A stretch of DNA of 64,000 nt from Armigeres subalbatus (taxonomy: Eukaryota; Arthropoda; Insecta; Diptera; Culicidae): assembly GCF_024139115.2 (NCBI RefSeq), contig NC_085141.1:178262994-178326993 (forward strand). The letters run 5' to 3'. Positions within the stretch are counted from its first letter, which is position 1, and each line of letters opens with the position of its first letter. Both the position numbers and the translations under genes were made by a program. Below the pieces are notes generated by a model. That model searched no databases, had not been told where the DNA came from, and worked only from the letters and a program-made list of their open reading frames with translations. Shown here piece by piece: positions 30,901-37,188 of this stretch.

Positions 30901-31730
30901 CAGCTGATAATTTGCAAAAGAAAAAAAAATATTGCCGCAACCATCACCACACGCGGTTCCTAAGTTCACGGTTCAATTGCCACATTTTGCCGTCTCTTAG
31001 TATTGATAATTACAACCACGGTGCGGTCTGTTATGCGATGACTGACGGTGATAATGATGGCCCTTATTATACGAACGTTGGTAGTCATTCCACATACTCA
31101 CCGGTACCAAATGTTAAAGAACACGCTGGAAATCCGCTGCAGCAAGCTCAAGTCCTCGGAAAACGGCATGAAAATGTTCGGATAACCAACCGGATGGTTT
31201 GGATTACCGAAAGCTTCGTGGGCGTTGATGAAGGCACCCCCATTGGCGATACCGACCAGCGGAGCCTTGAAATGATGGGCGAAAGCGTTCATCAAGGTCA
31301 CACCGGACCACTCGACCATCACCAAGTCGAAACGGTCGCGACCCTTGATAAGTTCCTGCACCGAAGGGTGCTGTAATTCTGCCTCGGAGATCTTTCTCAT
31401 CACGTTGAAGATGTTCCTCAACATGTCCTTCGCATCCAAGCTGATTGTGTTCAGATCTTCCAGAATGGGCAGATTGTACACGAAGCTGACGTCGATTTGC
31501 TGTATCCTTTCTATCAGCGTTCCGTTCCCTGCAACTCGCAAATCTATCGGGTCCGTAGTCAGCAGTGTTATATGATGGCCCCGATTAGCTAATTGCTCTA
31601 TTAGCGGGCGGTACACCAGCTGATGTTCTTTAAACGGCACCGGAAAAATTGCCAAAATTCTCGCACAGTCTATATATTTGCTCATGACGAGCAAAGACAA
31701 AATCAATCTGATCAACATGATTGCAGCCAT
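11388..31730 (-). CDS. UDP-glycosyltransferase (UGT), four coding exons, 525 aa
   Basis: Family-1 UGTs move a sugar (glucose in most insects) from a UDP-sugar to small lipophilic acceptors at the ER lumen face, in detoxification and pigment or hormone handling. The spliced frame joins 31102-31730, 22539-22969, 14386-14605 and 11388-11685. All donors are GTGAGT, all acceptors AG, and phases match. The start is the ATG at 31730 (GGAAATGGC). There is a signal peptide (about 1-23), an acceptor half with PFKEHQLVYRPL (H36 in the catalytic-His region), then NLPQEDILAHPKVKLFIT, a membrane anchor (about 476-500), and a C-terminal KCKLL matching the KXKXX ER-retrieval pattern. Oddity: the donor signature is altered (S364 for His, R377 for Gly, S388-L389 for Asp-Gln), so activity is uncertain. 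Subfamily not assigned. Confidence 0.9.
12033..12588. mobile_element. MITE with CTACACGGAAG ends, hosting a second MITE
   Basis: CTACACGGAAG at 12033 and CTTCCGTGTAG ending at 12588 are inverted termini. The interior repeats a motif close to AGTTTAATTCACYCAA three times (about 12062, 12392 and 12543). A separate 196-bp MITE sits at 12128-12323. I could not find a clear target duplication for the outer element. Confidence 0.6.
12128..12323. mobile_element. Inner MITE, 196 bp, TATAGATAGT ends
   Basis: Imperfect inverted arms of about 30 bp start TATAGATAGTGGAATATATA at 12128 and end at 12323. They are flanked by the 8-bp direct repeat GGTCGAAG (12120-12127 and 12324-12331). It is inserted into the larger CTACACGGAAG-ended element. 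The 8-bp duplication suggests hAT-type mobilisation. Confidence 0.75.
13543..13838 (+). mobile_element. tRNA-derived SINE (Feilai-like), complete copy
   Basis: The head carries RNA polymerase III boxes: A-box-like TTAGCCGTGCGGTAAGATGC near 13555 and B box GGTTCGATTCC near 13610. The tail is a (GAA)n run. The 11-bp direct repeat ATTGATATCAT flanks it (13532-13542 and 13839-13849). Several more copies in this window share the same body, so it is a high-copy family. The family name is by resemblance to the known Aedes SINE and needs a library comparison. Confidence 0.85.
14386..14605 (-). CDS. UGT coding exon 3 (UDP-sugar signature exon)
   Basis: A 220-base exon with acceptor TCAACAG|CGCATCC and donor GGAAAT|GTGAGTATA. 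It encodes HPKVKLFITSGGQRNIEDA, then VHHRVPVLGVSFSTSLEHY and so on, up to FQLE. This is the family signature region, where the consensus reads FITHGG...EA...HGVP...P...DQ. Here His, Gly, Pro and Asp-Gln are all substituted, although length and spacing are kept. Confidence 0.88.
15354..15548. mobile_element. TA-flanked MITE, 195 bp, GGGACACGG ends
   Basis: GGGACACGGCAGGTATTTCC at 15354 and GGAAATACC-like complement (AAAATACCTACCGTGTCCC) ending at 15548 form inverted arms of about 30 bp with TA on both flanks. A TA target duplication suggests a Tc1/mariner-type origin. There is no coding capacity. Confidence 0.65.
16449..16638. mobile_element. TA-flanked MITE, 190 bp, long inverted arms
   Basis: Arms of about 55 bp: TGACGGCTTTGGCAGGTTTT at 16455, with its complement AAAACCTGCCAAAGCCGTC near 16612-16630, then CCCC next to TA. 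It is flanked by TA on both sides (16447-16448 and 16639-16640). Near-palindromic arms around a short loop would fold into a hairpin if transcribed. Confidence 0.7.
16760..17153. mobile_element. Palindromic hAT-type MITE, copy 1 (left end decayed)
   Basis: Nearly the whole length is one inverted repeat. TGGTGGACTTCTAGTGCGAA near 16825 mirrors TTCGCACTAGAAGTCCACCA near 17040. It matches the complete copy at 38874-39297. The right end AACATCCTTG at 17144-17153 is intact, while the left terminal 30 bases are lost or diverged. It abuts a truncated minus-strand SINE. Confidence 0.75.
17154..17242 (-). mobile_element. SINE fragment (5' head only), minus strand
   Basis: The complement of the tRNA-derived head seen at 13543 (CCGGCACCCGGAATCAAACC, then CAGCCACCCTCAGCATCATG). 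The rest of the SINE is missing on the side where the palindromic MITE lies, so one insertion event or a later deletion removed it. Confidence 0.75.
17364..17546. mobile_element. Harbinger-type MITE, 183 bp, copy 1
   Basis: AGGCTCCCCCAGACCTAAG at 17364 and GTTTGGGGGAACCT ending at 17546 are inverted termini. TTA lies on both flanks (17361-17363 and 17547-17549), which is the PIF/Harbinger target site. A second copy of exactly the same length lies in opposite orientation at 58705-58887. Confidence 0.8.
18357..18585. mobile_element. Palindromic MITE, 229 bp, AAGACAAAATTTTC ends
   Basis: Inverted arms of about 95 bp: AAGACAAAATTTTCAAAACG at 18357 and CGTTTTGAAAATTTTGTCTT ending at 18585. The direct repeat GAATAC lies at both flanks (18351-18356 and 18586-18591). 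The loop holds a small GGTAGCGGAAACC / CCTACC inner repeat. Confidence 0.75.
19170..20030. repeat. Degenerate minisatellite, TTCGGCCAAACGACC type
   Basis: Dozens of imperfect units built from TTTGGCCRAAYGACC-like words in both polarities, for example TTCGGCCAAACGACTTTT at 19543 and TTCAGCCAAACGACCATTTC at 19887. Unit spacing is about 20-25 bases with strong divergence. Similar material occurs at 28505-28990. It does not encode protein. It resembles an old tandem array of short inverted words. Confidence 0.65.
21498..21735. mobile_element. MITE with ACACTTAATTTTT ends
   Basis: Inverted arms of about 65 bp: ACACTTAATTTTTTTTACCG near 21498, CGCACAGCCGTGC at 21551, and the complements GCACGGCTGTGCG at 21686 and AACTAAGTGT at 21724. 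The interior repeats the words TTGCTGAGAATCAGC and TTTGCTGAAATATCAG. Flanking duplication is unclear, so the limits are approximate. Confidence 0.55.
22539..22969 (-). CDS. UGT coding exon 2 (linker and start of donor-binding half)
   Basis: The acceptor is CTCTTCCAG|CTTC and the donor TCTCG|GTGAGTATG. It encodes residues 211-353, from FYYYTDEIPKQN through PVGPTTVYLGGIH and EPIIYVNMDLDP (where UGTs usually have GFIYVSFGS) to ATIVWNWNEG and NLPQEDIL. The conserved FSLGS-type loop is replaced by VNMDLDP, another departure from the donor-site consensus. Confidence 0.88.
24605..24907 (+). mobile_element. tRNA-derived SINE, complete copy
   Basis: Same body as the copy at 13543, with A-box-like head, B box GGTTCGATTCC, and a long (GAA)n tail. 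Flanked by the 9-bp direct repeat GAAGGTTGG (24596-24604 and 24908-24916). Confidence 0.85.
25360..25843. mobile_element. pogo-like MITE with internal tandem array
   Basis: CAGTGTTGACCCGATTTTGCC at 25360 and the complementary end GATAAAATCGGGATATTACTG at 25843 are inverted termini. TA flanks both sides (25358-25359 and 25844-25845). Inside, a 22-bp unit (GTTTTCGACCCGATTTTGTC plus AC) is repeated about five times at 25430-25540. The unit contains the terminal-repeat core CCCGATTTTGTCAC. Only the pattern of TA site and CAGT ends suggests a pogo/Tc1 relationship. Confidence 0.7.
26049..26305 (+). repeat. Dispersed repeat (CGAAATCCGTACAC ends), copy 1
   Basis: CCGTGGTGCATCGAAATCCG at 26049 leads to CCACCGTGGACGGATTTCGA near 26260 and AATCCGTACAC at 26305. 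The same arrangement, reversed, occurs at 45340-45586. The conserved parts are the two ends with the word CGAAATCCGTMCAC; the middle is AT-rich and diverged. A third partial occurrence lies at 26672-26712. It is probably a non-autonomous element, with family unknown. Confidence 0.6.
27500..28330 (-). pseudogene. Decayed Tc1/mariner-like transposase
   Basis: On the minus strand around 27860-27670 the frame reads SVELAKTSPNTKKIWAIMKG followed by ELRKTCKVKTTRI. This lines up with the Tc1-family block WPAQSPDLNPIENLWAIMKRELRK, which carries the last catalytic acidic region. Downstream, in a shifted frame, are IKVCQ and a short MP-H segment like the Tc1 C-terminus. Upstream sequence to about 28330 is probably the same gene but too decayed to confirm. 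No inverted termini found. Confidence 0.45.
28505..28990. repeat. Degenerate minisatellite, TTTGGCCGAAAATG type
   Basis: Imperfect units such as TTTGGCCATATGGTCAAACA (28512), CATTTGGCCGAAAATGCC (28559) and GGTCAAATGTTAATTAGCC (28645). Same vocabulary as 19170-20030, so both may come from one ancient array or mobile element. Confidence 0.6.
29160..29570. repeat. CTCATTTCTC / GAGAAATGAG low-complexity tract
   Basis: Blocks of polypyrimidine TTCTCATTTCTCATCTCTCA (about 29178) and polypurine GTGAGAAATGAG (about 29291 and 29480-29540) alternate in both polarities. The tract is therefore built of inverted copies of one ten-base word, able to form hairpins or triplex-type structures. No coding function is evident. 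Confidence 0.7.
29575..29816 (+). mobile_element. tRNA-derived SINE, 5'-truncated
   Basis: Starts inside the head at AGACCATGCTGAGGGTGGC and continues to a short GAAGAAGAAG tail. The A-box part is missing. B-box GGTTCGATTCCC is present near 29600. Confidence 0.8.
31102..31730 (-). CDS. UGT coding exon 1 (signal peptide and acceptor-binding half)
   Basis: Codes residues 1-209 plus two bases of Arg210. It starts MAAIMLIRLILSLLVM, a clear signal sequence followed by CARILAIFPVPFKEHQ. RFDLVMVEWSG and LVGIANGGAF lie later in the N-terminal Rossmann fold. The donor is CCG|GTGAGTATG. An upstream in-frame TTG at 31751 would extend the frame by seven residues, but the ATG at 31730 is preferred: it is a standard start and puts the hydrophobic core at the N-terminus. 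Confidence 0.9.
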
Positions 31731-33250
31731 TTCCACGGCGGGACTTTGCAAACTATCACGAAACTGTGAAGCACACTCTCTTCGATCACTATTTTTAGAC
31801 TAAATCAAACGATACCCTGCAGGTTTGAGCAAGCAATTGGCACTGGGTTCTCACTTTTGCACAGCGGCAATCGGACAAAATTGATGCTTTGGTTGACCTT
31901 TTTTTCTCGAAGCTGGCTGGAAAATTGCTCTCGATTAGCTTTGATTGGCGCTGTTCTTCTCACTTAGCCGGTGTTGTGCGCTGCGCGAAATTCAATTATC
32001 ACTTTGACTGTATCACAATGGTCACACGGCTGGATCACTCGGAGCTGACGTTCGCGATCACGCTATCAATAGAATCGGCAAACGAACTCACTATAGGATT
32101 AAGCTTCAAGGCGAAGACCGCTTGACCGTCACTGGGTATAGAATGCGTTTGCTCTTTTTTATTTTATTTTATTTCGCGAAAGAGGCATACTTTTTTGTCA
32201 CTGAGCACAATGGGTCACAATTAGTTTCACTTAAGCTTGATTTGAGGGAATAACGTTCAAAGTGTTTTGATCAGCGATCCCTCGGTTGCGTTCCTCGAAG
32301 GTTCAGTTTAACAATTTCACTGTCTGTACGGAAATAAGGGAGAAAAAATAAAAATGATGTTAGTGAATGATTTTGTGCCAATTCAGCCGTCGGAAATGTA
32401 AAATATAAACAAATTCATACGAAGAAAAAAACATAACATGCCTTTGCACATGTTTGTCCGTCCAGTAGTACTCGTCAAACTACATTAGCACAGTAATGAA
32501 GTTTCCTTTATCAACTGGCTGCATAGTTGAGCAAACGACGAGCACGCATGTATGTTACGTGCTTGGGTGGTTAGTTTTTTTCCACAATTGGTTGGATTAA
32601 AGGTGAATGATCATAAAATTAATCAACCATGATTATTCTTTCTTGTATTTTTTTTTTTGTAAAAAATTGTTCATTTTCTCTGATTTATGGAGAAAAAAGG
32701 ATCTTTGATTTATATTTGTAAATATAAATTATAATACGACAAGATTTTAACGAAAATATAAATAAAATTTAAATATACTTGTAGTAATCTTTGTTGCAAT
32801 TCCTTCGAATTTAGACGATAGGAGAAAATCTTAGTTTTTGTGTTCTTAACAGGGTATGCAGATATCGCTTTTATTAGATAACAAACAACGATAAAAGAGA
32901 GGCAAGAACTGTTTCGAACCATGATGACATGATTATCAAACTTGTATACAAGTGCGAAAAAACCAAATCGGATAGGCCCCCACAAAGAAGTAATGATAAA
33001 ATGCTGATTTTGTATTGTGTTGTGTTTTAACGCACAGCTGTGTAAAACAGGTTGAAATGTATCACCAGAACCAGTGCCACCCGATTTTGGAAACTTATCA
33101 TAGAGTATAGCACCCCGAATCAGTTCTTTATCATGACAGCTTGCAAAAAAGCCTTTCACGGTATGATACATTTCGTAAATTTATATAAAGACGTTAATTG
33201 ATAGATTTTTTCATGATGAACCAGATTGCAGCAACTAACTCAGCTTTAAA
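31731..33250. other. UGT upstream region
   Basis: About 1.5 kb upstream of the UGT start codon, including its presumed 5' UTR and promoter on the minus strand. I see no convincing TATA box or initiator. AT-rich runs (TTTTATTTTATTTTATTT near 32158) and no recognised element. A 153-codon minus-strand frame at 32710-33171 is not supported by any domain. Confidence 0.4.
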
Positions 33251-33520
33251 TTATTTTACATTTTTGACGTAAACTATGCCTATTGGGAAGCCTCGGATAC
33301 AGGATATAAAATGAAAATCTCAAAATTGGGGACTGTCACGAAATTATGTAAGACTCGGAAACCATCCACCAATTTTCCAGTTTTATTGAAACATTTGAAA
33401 ATTTCAATTCTTTCCAAACCAAGTAAAAAATTATAGAACCAAGCAATCCCGTTCATGCAACCCCAACATGGACATTAATTTGATGTAAGCTACGGATCTT
33501 TCGGACCACGGCTTCTTTTA

Positions 33521-33618
33521 AGAGCTGAGCACAATGGATACGTTTGCGTGCGTTTTGACAGTTTCACCATGGGAAAACTGTCAAAACGTACGCAAACGTA
33601 TCCATTCTGCTCAGCTCT
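33521..33618. mobile_element. Harbinger-type hairpin MITE, 98 bp
   Basis: Arms of about 43 bp: AGAGCTGAGCACAATGGATA at 33521 and TATCCATTCTGCTCAGCTCT ending at 33618, around a CACCATGG loop. TTA is duplicated at both flanks (33518-33520 and 33619-33621). It interrupts copy A of the histone-stem-loop repeat. A transcript would fold into a near-perfect pre-miRNA-sized hairpin. Confidence 0.75.
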
Positions 33619-33918
33619 TTACTCTTCGAATGAAAACACTCGTGTTTCGGGCGCGCGCATCATTTTTGTTCAATATATCACAAATAGCGGCAGATGGCGT
33701 CTGGTAGCGGTCCCATTCGGTAGGTAGATGCGGCTACAGTGGCGGTTATTGATGGTGGAGCTGCGAATCATTGGCGACCATGCCGGCAGCAGTACTTAAG
33801 TGAAATGTTCGCATCGGTGGCGTCAGCAGAGGAATTAGCTCTTGAGGCAGACATTCTTCACAAGATTCAAACTGTTGAGTGGTTGCTGATAATGATTGGA
33901 GAATATTGAAAGCGAATC

Positions 33919-33934
33919 GGTTCTTTTCAGAGCC
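33919..33934 (+). promoter_or_regulatory. Histone 3' stem-loop, consensus match
   Basis: GGTTCTTTTCAGAGCC: a six-pair stem (one G-U) with a UUUC loop and flanking ACCA. It matches the element bound by stem-loop-binding protein in replication-dependent histone mRNAs. No histone ORF precedes it here. Confidence 0.6.
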
Positions 33935-33997
33935 ACCATTATATTCGGAAGGAAAATTAGAGTATTTTTCCAAAGTACAATTGTTGTCCGCTAGTGA

Positions 33998-34255
33998 CTA
34001 CACCCAACCGGCGGTTGTTAGATTTTCTAGCAATTCTGTATAAGAATCTACCAAAACATGTATAAGAACTGGGCATATGCGAAATTGTTAGATTCTTATA
34101 CAAAAAATGTTAGAAAAGCTTACAAAATTGTTAGATTCTTATACAATATTTGTATAAGAATCTAGCAATTTCACATATGCCCAGTTCTTATACAGGTGTT
34201 GGTAGATTCTTATACCGAATTGTTAGAAAATCTAACAACCGCCGCTTGGGTGTAG
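33998..34255. mobile_element. Palindromic MITE, 258 bp, CTACACCCAA ends
   Basis: CTACACCCAACCGGCGGTTG at 33998 and GCCGCTTGGGTGTAG ending at 34255 are inverted. The interior repeats TTAGATTCTTATACA and TGTATAAGAATCTA in alternating polarity, plus CATATGCCCAGTTCTTATAC and its mirror. No clear target duplication found. Confidence 0.65.
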
Positions 34256-34460
34256 CAAATACATGGCGTCCAGTGAAATTCTGCATGATTCCTACTTCGA
34301 TGTTGTCTCTGTTGGTGATTGGAAATTAAATCAGTTCTTTTCAGTGGGAGGTTGACCCCAGGACAATTTTCCTCAAAGTGCAAAATATAATCGCTTTGCC
34401 ACGGCAGGAAATTGCCGTTGGTAGCAGAATCACAGATGTGCGTCGGATGATAATGCAATA

Positions 34461-34653
34461 AATTTATTTGAATGGCTGGTGTCTATAGCGTTTTAGCGGC
34501 CATAGTGTCTCTGTGGGACAATATTATTTCATGAAAATTATTCGTTTGAAAAAGTTTTTCTTTCAATAATAGATTACGAGAGTTCGGCTATGTGGCTGGT
34601 ATTGGAAATTTGATCTCAACAGTAGCCTTCTGAGCTACGGTGGACGATGCAGG
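34461..34653. other. Spacer upstream of the tRNA-like SINE head
   Basis: No gene. It contains TTCGGCTATGTGGCTGGTAT, possibly a diverged part of a neighbouring repeat. Confidence 0.35.
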
Positions 34654-34724
34654 TTCTTCGTAGCTTAGTAGGGAAAGCACCCGTCTAGCGTGCTGGTTTC
34701 GTGGGATCAAATCCCACCGAAGGA
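34654..34724 (+). tRNA. tRNA-Ala(AGC)-like sequence, head of a second SINE family
   Basis: A 71-base cloverleaf can be drawn: acceptor TTCTTCG with CGAAGGA, D stem GCTT/AAGC (A box TAGCTTAGTAGG), anticodon loop CTAGCGT (anticodon AGC) on a poor stem, and T stem GTGGG/CCCAC. Other copies of its right half and tail (TGGTTACCCTCCAATAC) occur at 37189 and, more diverged, at 43195. It is therefore more likely the head of a tRNA-derived SINE than a working tRNA gene. The mismatched anticodon stem also argues against function. Confidence 0.5.
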
Positions 34725-34810
34725 AGTGGTTACCCTCCAATACATCTTTCGAACTAGATCCTTCACACGTTATGCAATTGCACAAATCGAGTTTCAGACA
34801 TAATAATGAA
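34725..34810 (+). mobile_element. Tail of the tRNA-Ala-like SINE
   Basis: AGTGGTTACCCTCCAATACA continues to GTTTCAGACATAATAATG. The matching order at 37213-37300 (GCGGTTACCCTCCAATACC to TTTCAGACATAGTAATTAA) shows this belongs to the mobile unit, not to unique flank. Confidence 0.6.
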
Positions 34811-34860
34811 CAAAGACATAGTGATTGGGAAAGTTTTTTTGATCACCGTACATGACTCAA

Positions 34861-35657
34861 TCATTATTGATTTATTGGCATTTATCGGTGAGTACAACAT
34901 CTAAAGCTCAAAGTAAGAGGGAGCGCAACAATGAAGAACAGTATGGATAGGTGTCACAAGCGAGCGACGAGTATGAAGCGAACAGAAATTGAAATTTTAG
35001 TAGAGGGCAAGTTGTGAAACAGCATTGTTTTTAATCGCTGTTATTCTGCCTAACGTCCACCCAGGAACGGCTTGGGTAGTAGCATGGTGACTACTCTTAC
35101 CAAGACAGGCAAAATAACAGTGACCCTAGCCCTAGCCCTAGGGGCCCTCCTTAGCCGTGTGGTAAAACGCGCGGCTACAAAGCAAGACCATGCTGAGGGT
35201 GGCTGGGTTCGATTCCCGGTGCCGGTCTAGGCAATTTTCGGATTGGAAATTGTCTCGACTTCCCTGGGCATAAAAGTATCATCGTGTTAGCCTCATGATA
35301 TACGAATGCAAAGATGGTAACTTGGCTTAGAAACCTCGCAGTTAATAACTGTGGAAGTGCTTAATGAACACTAAGCTGCGAGGCGGCTCTGTCCCAGTGT
35401 GGGGCTGTAATGCCAATAAGAAGAAGAAGAACAGCGACCTACCCAAGCCGTTCCTGGGTGGACGATAGGCAGAATAACAGCGATTTCAACAATGCTGTTC
35501 TCACAACTGGCCCTCTACTAAAATTTCAATTTCTGTTCGCTTCATACTCGTCGCTCGCTTATGACACCTATCCTTACTGTTCTTCATTGTTGCGCTCCCT
35601 CTTACTTTGAGCTTTAGATGTTGTACTCACCGATAAATTAGAATAAATCAATAATGA
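34861..35657. repeat. Large palindrome with a SINE at its centre
   Basis: The left arm at 34861-35079 (TCATTATTGATTTATTGGC to GGAACGGCTTGGGTAG) is mirrored by the right arm at 35437-35657 (CTACCCAAGCCGTTCC to AATAAATCAATAATGA). The arms are about 220 bp with few mismatches. The centre holds a complete SINE (35141-35430). The 13-bp direct repeat AAAGACATAGTGA lies just outside both arms (about 34814 and 35659), suggesting the palindrome inserted as a unit. Confidence 0.75.
35141..35430 (+). mobile_element. tRNA-derived SINE, complete copy inside the palindrome
   Basis: Same family as 13543. Head at GGGGCCCTCCTTAGCCGTGT, B box GGTTCGATTCCC near 35207, (GAA)n tail. Possible imperfect target duplication AACAGTGACC / AACAGCGACC (about 35116 and 35430). 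A (CCCTAG)3 stretch precedes it. Confidence 0.85.
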
Positions 35658-35671
35658 TAAAGACATAGTGA

Positions 35672-36183
35672 ATTTAAATTTTCTGTCGGCGGACCTAGAA
35701 CAATTTTAATTTTTTTTTCGGTTTTTTAGTGCAAATTCCATACCATTCGTAAATGATGGCCATTTTGACCCCTCCTAAAAAATGTGTGGAGAAATTACCC
35801 CCGATAGAACATTTTATAAATGGACTTACATGAAAAAGGAAAACCTATACTTTCTTGTAGTGGGTGTTAACTATTTTTTTGAAGTAAAGTTCTTCAGACG
35901 ACGACATCGTGCGGCAATCCTCAAGTGGTTGACGCTGGAAAAATTTTAAATTGTCGTATCCAACAATTTTCATATTTTGAGTTACGCCAGTCTTGTTCAA
36001 AATCAGTGACATAATAAATCTAATAAAATAATCTTATAATATTTATGCATGATGCCAGATTTAGTCTGAAAATATCAAATGGTTGGTCTTAAATATGAAA
36101 TTCAAGAGAAATATAGAAACGCGTTAAAAAAAAGATTTGTTTCTTAATCTGGGCCATGAAATAATATAATTCTATGTTTTATA
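35672..36183. other. Spacer
   Basis: AT-rich, no gene or bounded repeat recognised. Confidence 0.4.
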
Positions 36184-36185
36184 TA

Positions 36186-36403
36186 GGGTTACTGCTCCTG
36201 GACTTCATCTCATAGCTCCGATATTAATCCCCTGAAACGCAAAGCAATGATGAGGTATTTGATTTGTTTCTTCTTTTTGTGATTTTTTCAGCAGTGAATG
36301 TTGGCATGTTGGCAAAAAGAAGTGACGAAATTGGTGCCGTATTTCTTTGTCTCACGATGAGATGAATATATGTTCAGTGAGATGGAAAACGGAGCAGTTT
36401 CCC
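36186..36403. mobile_element. TA-flanked MITE, GGGTTACTGCTCC end, copy 1
   Basis: GGGTTACTGCTCC at 36186 and GGAGCAGTTTCCC ending at 36403 are inverted, with TA on both flanks. The body, including TTTTTGTGATTTTTTCAGCA then GTGAATGTTGG, is shared with 44823-45026, which defines a small family with mariner-type target sites. Confidence 0.7.
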
Positions 36404-36443
36404 TAATTAAGATTGTCATAGAGAAATAGCATTATTATACCTA

Positions 36444-36452
36444 ACTCTGCTG
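36444..36452. repeat. Left target-site duplication of the LOA LINE
   Basis: ACTCTGCTG here and again at 39981-39989, directly after the poly(A) run. Confidence 0.75.
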
Positions 36453-36459
36453 TGTTTGA

Positions 36460-37170
36460 ATGTGTTGGGGAAAACGATCATCAACTTTATTTAGAAACGC
36501 TAGAAAACCGGACTGGGATCAATGTGAACAATATTCAAATTCAGACCCATTTACAAAAGGTGGAAAGATTGATTTAGTTCAAGAACTGGAATGTTTTACC
36601 CAAAAGGTAAATGATAAGATTTTTAATGTTTTCTACAACAGCTGTCCTACGAAACAGTCGTCCTCTAACAGGGACGTTCCGTGGTGGAACACAAAATTGG
36701 AAGACTTCTCGTAAACTTTTTAATAAAGCAAAAAGAACCTCGAATTGGACTCCGTATAGGAGTGCACTTACTGAGTACAATAACGAAATAAGAAAATCCA
36801 AAAGAAGATCTTGGATTCAAACGTGTAAAAATATCACCAATACTTCAGAAGTCGCCAGACCTCAGAGGGCACTTGCAAAAGATCATACTAATGAACTTGG
36901 GAATCTGAAAAAAGAGGATGGATTTTCCACACAAACTTGTGGTGAAACATTAAAGTTGATTATGGAAACCCATTTTCCTGGATCGATTATGTATGTAGAC
37001 CAAACAACAAGTGGTTCGTTTGAAAGTCAAAGATGTCCAGCAAGAACAACTAGAATGTCTGATGATGCGAAAAATGTTGCACAAGCCTTGGCTGACGATA
37101 TCTTTACGAATGCCAGGGTATAGAATGCAGTAAGATCTTTTGAGCCTCATAAATCTGCCGGACCGGACCG
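36460..37170 (+). pseudogene. LOA LINE ORF2, linker between endonuclease and RT
   Basis: Reads FRNARKPDWDQCEQYSN, then after a frameshift VPWWNTKLEDFS / NWTPYRSALTEYNNEIRKSK and RRSWIQTCKNITNTSEVARP. This PWW..L..LR..... type linker precedes the RT in LOA and R1 group elements. It ends in SAGPDRIIPAML, where the SINE is inserted. Confidence 0.7.
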
Positions 37171-37188
37171 AATAATTCCAGCAATGCT

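Larger units (their letters stand above)
22970..31101 (-). other. UGT intron 1 (about 8.1 kb)
   Basis: GT..AG intron containing SINEs at 24605-24907 and 29575-29816, a pogo-like MITE at 25360-25843, a repeat copy at 26049-26305, a decayed Tc1-like transposase near 27500-28330, a minisatellite at 28505-28990 and a purine/pyrimidine tract at 29160-29570. The stretches 22970-24590, 24920-25350, 26310-27480 and 29820-31100 show no gene. Confidence 0.8.
33255..34460 (+). repeat. Histone-stem-loop repeat family, copy A
   Basis: The order matches copy B (46900-47745): TTGACGTAAACT-type start, ATTGGGGACTGTCACGAAAT (33334), TGATGTAAGCTACGG (33481), GCGCGCGCATCATTT (33650), then CGGTTCTTTTCAGAGCCACC. 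The 16-base GGTTCTTTTCAGAGCC at 33919-33934 fits the metazoan histone-mRNA stem-loop consensus, with ACCA following as in real histone 3' ends. A decayed second stem-loop lies at 34333-34348. Two MITEs are inserted (33521-33618 and 33998-34255). I infer descent from a histone-locus segment. Confidence 0.55.

Noticed and set aside
30846..31376. 176-codon plus-strand open frame overlapping UGT exon 1
   Set aside because: It is antisense to a well-supported coding exon over much of its length and has no domain; the frame is open because of the codon structure of the UGT strand.
31731..31751. Upstream extension of the UGT start to 31751
   Set aside because: The codon there is TTG; the ATG at 31730 directly precedes the hydrophobic signal core and is the better start.
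32710..33171. 153-codon minus-strand open frame upstream of the UGT
   Set aside because: Longest frame in that AT-rich stretch, but no recognisable domain, no signal of splicing and low-complexity C-terminus. I could not support a gene.
35128..35140. CCCTAG repeats as telomeric sequence
   Set aside because: Only three units, next to a SINE inside a palindrome; dipteran telomeres in this group are not known to use this repeat.
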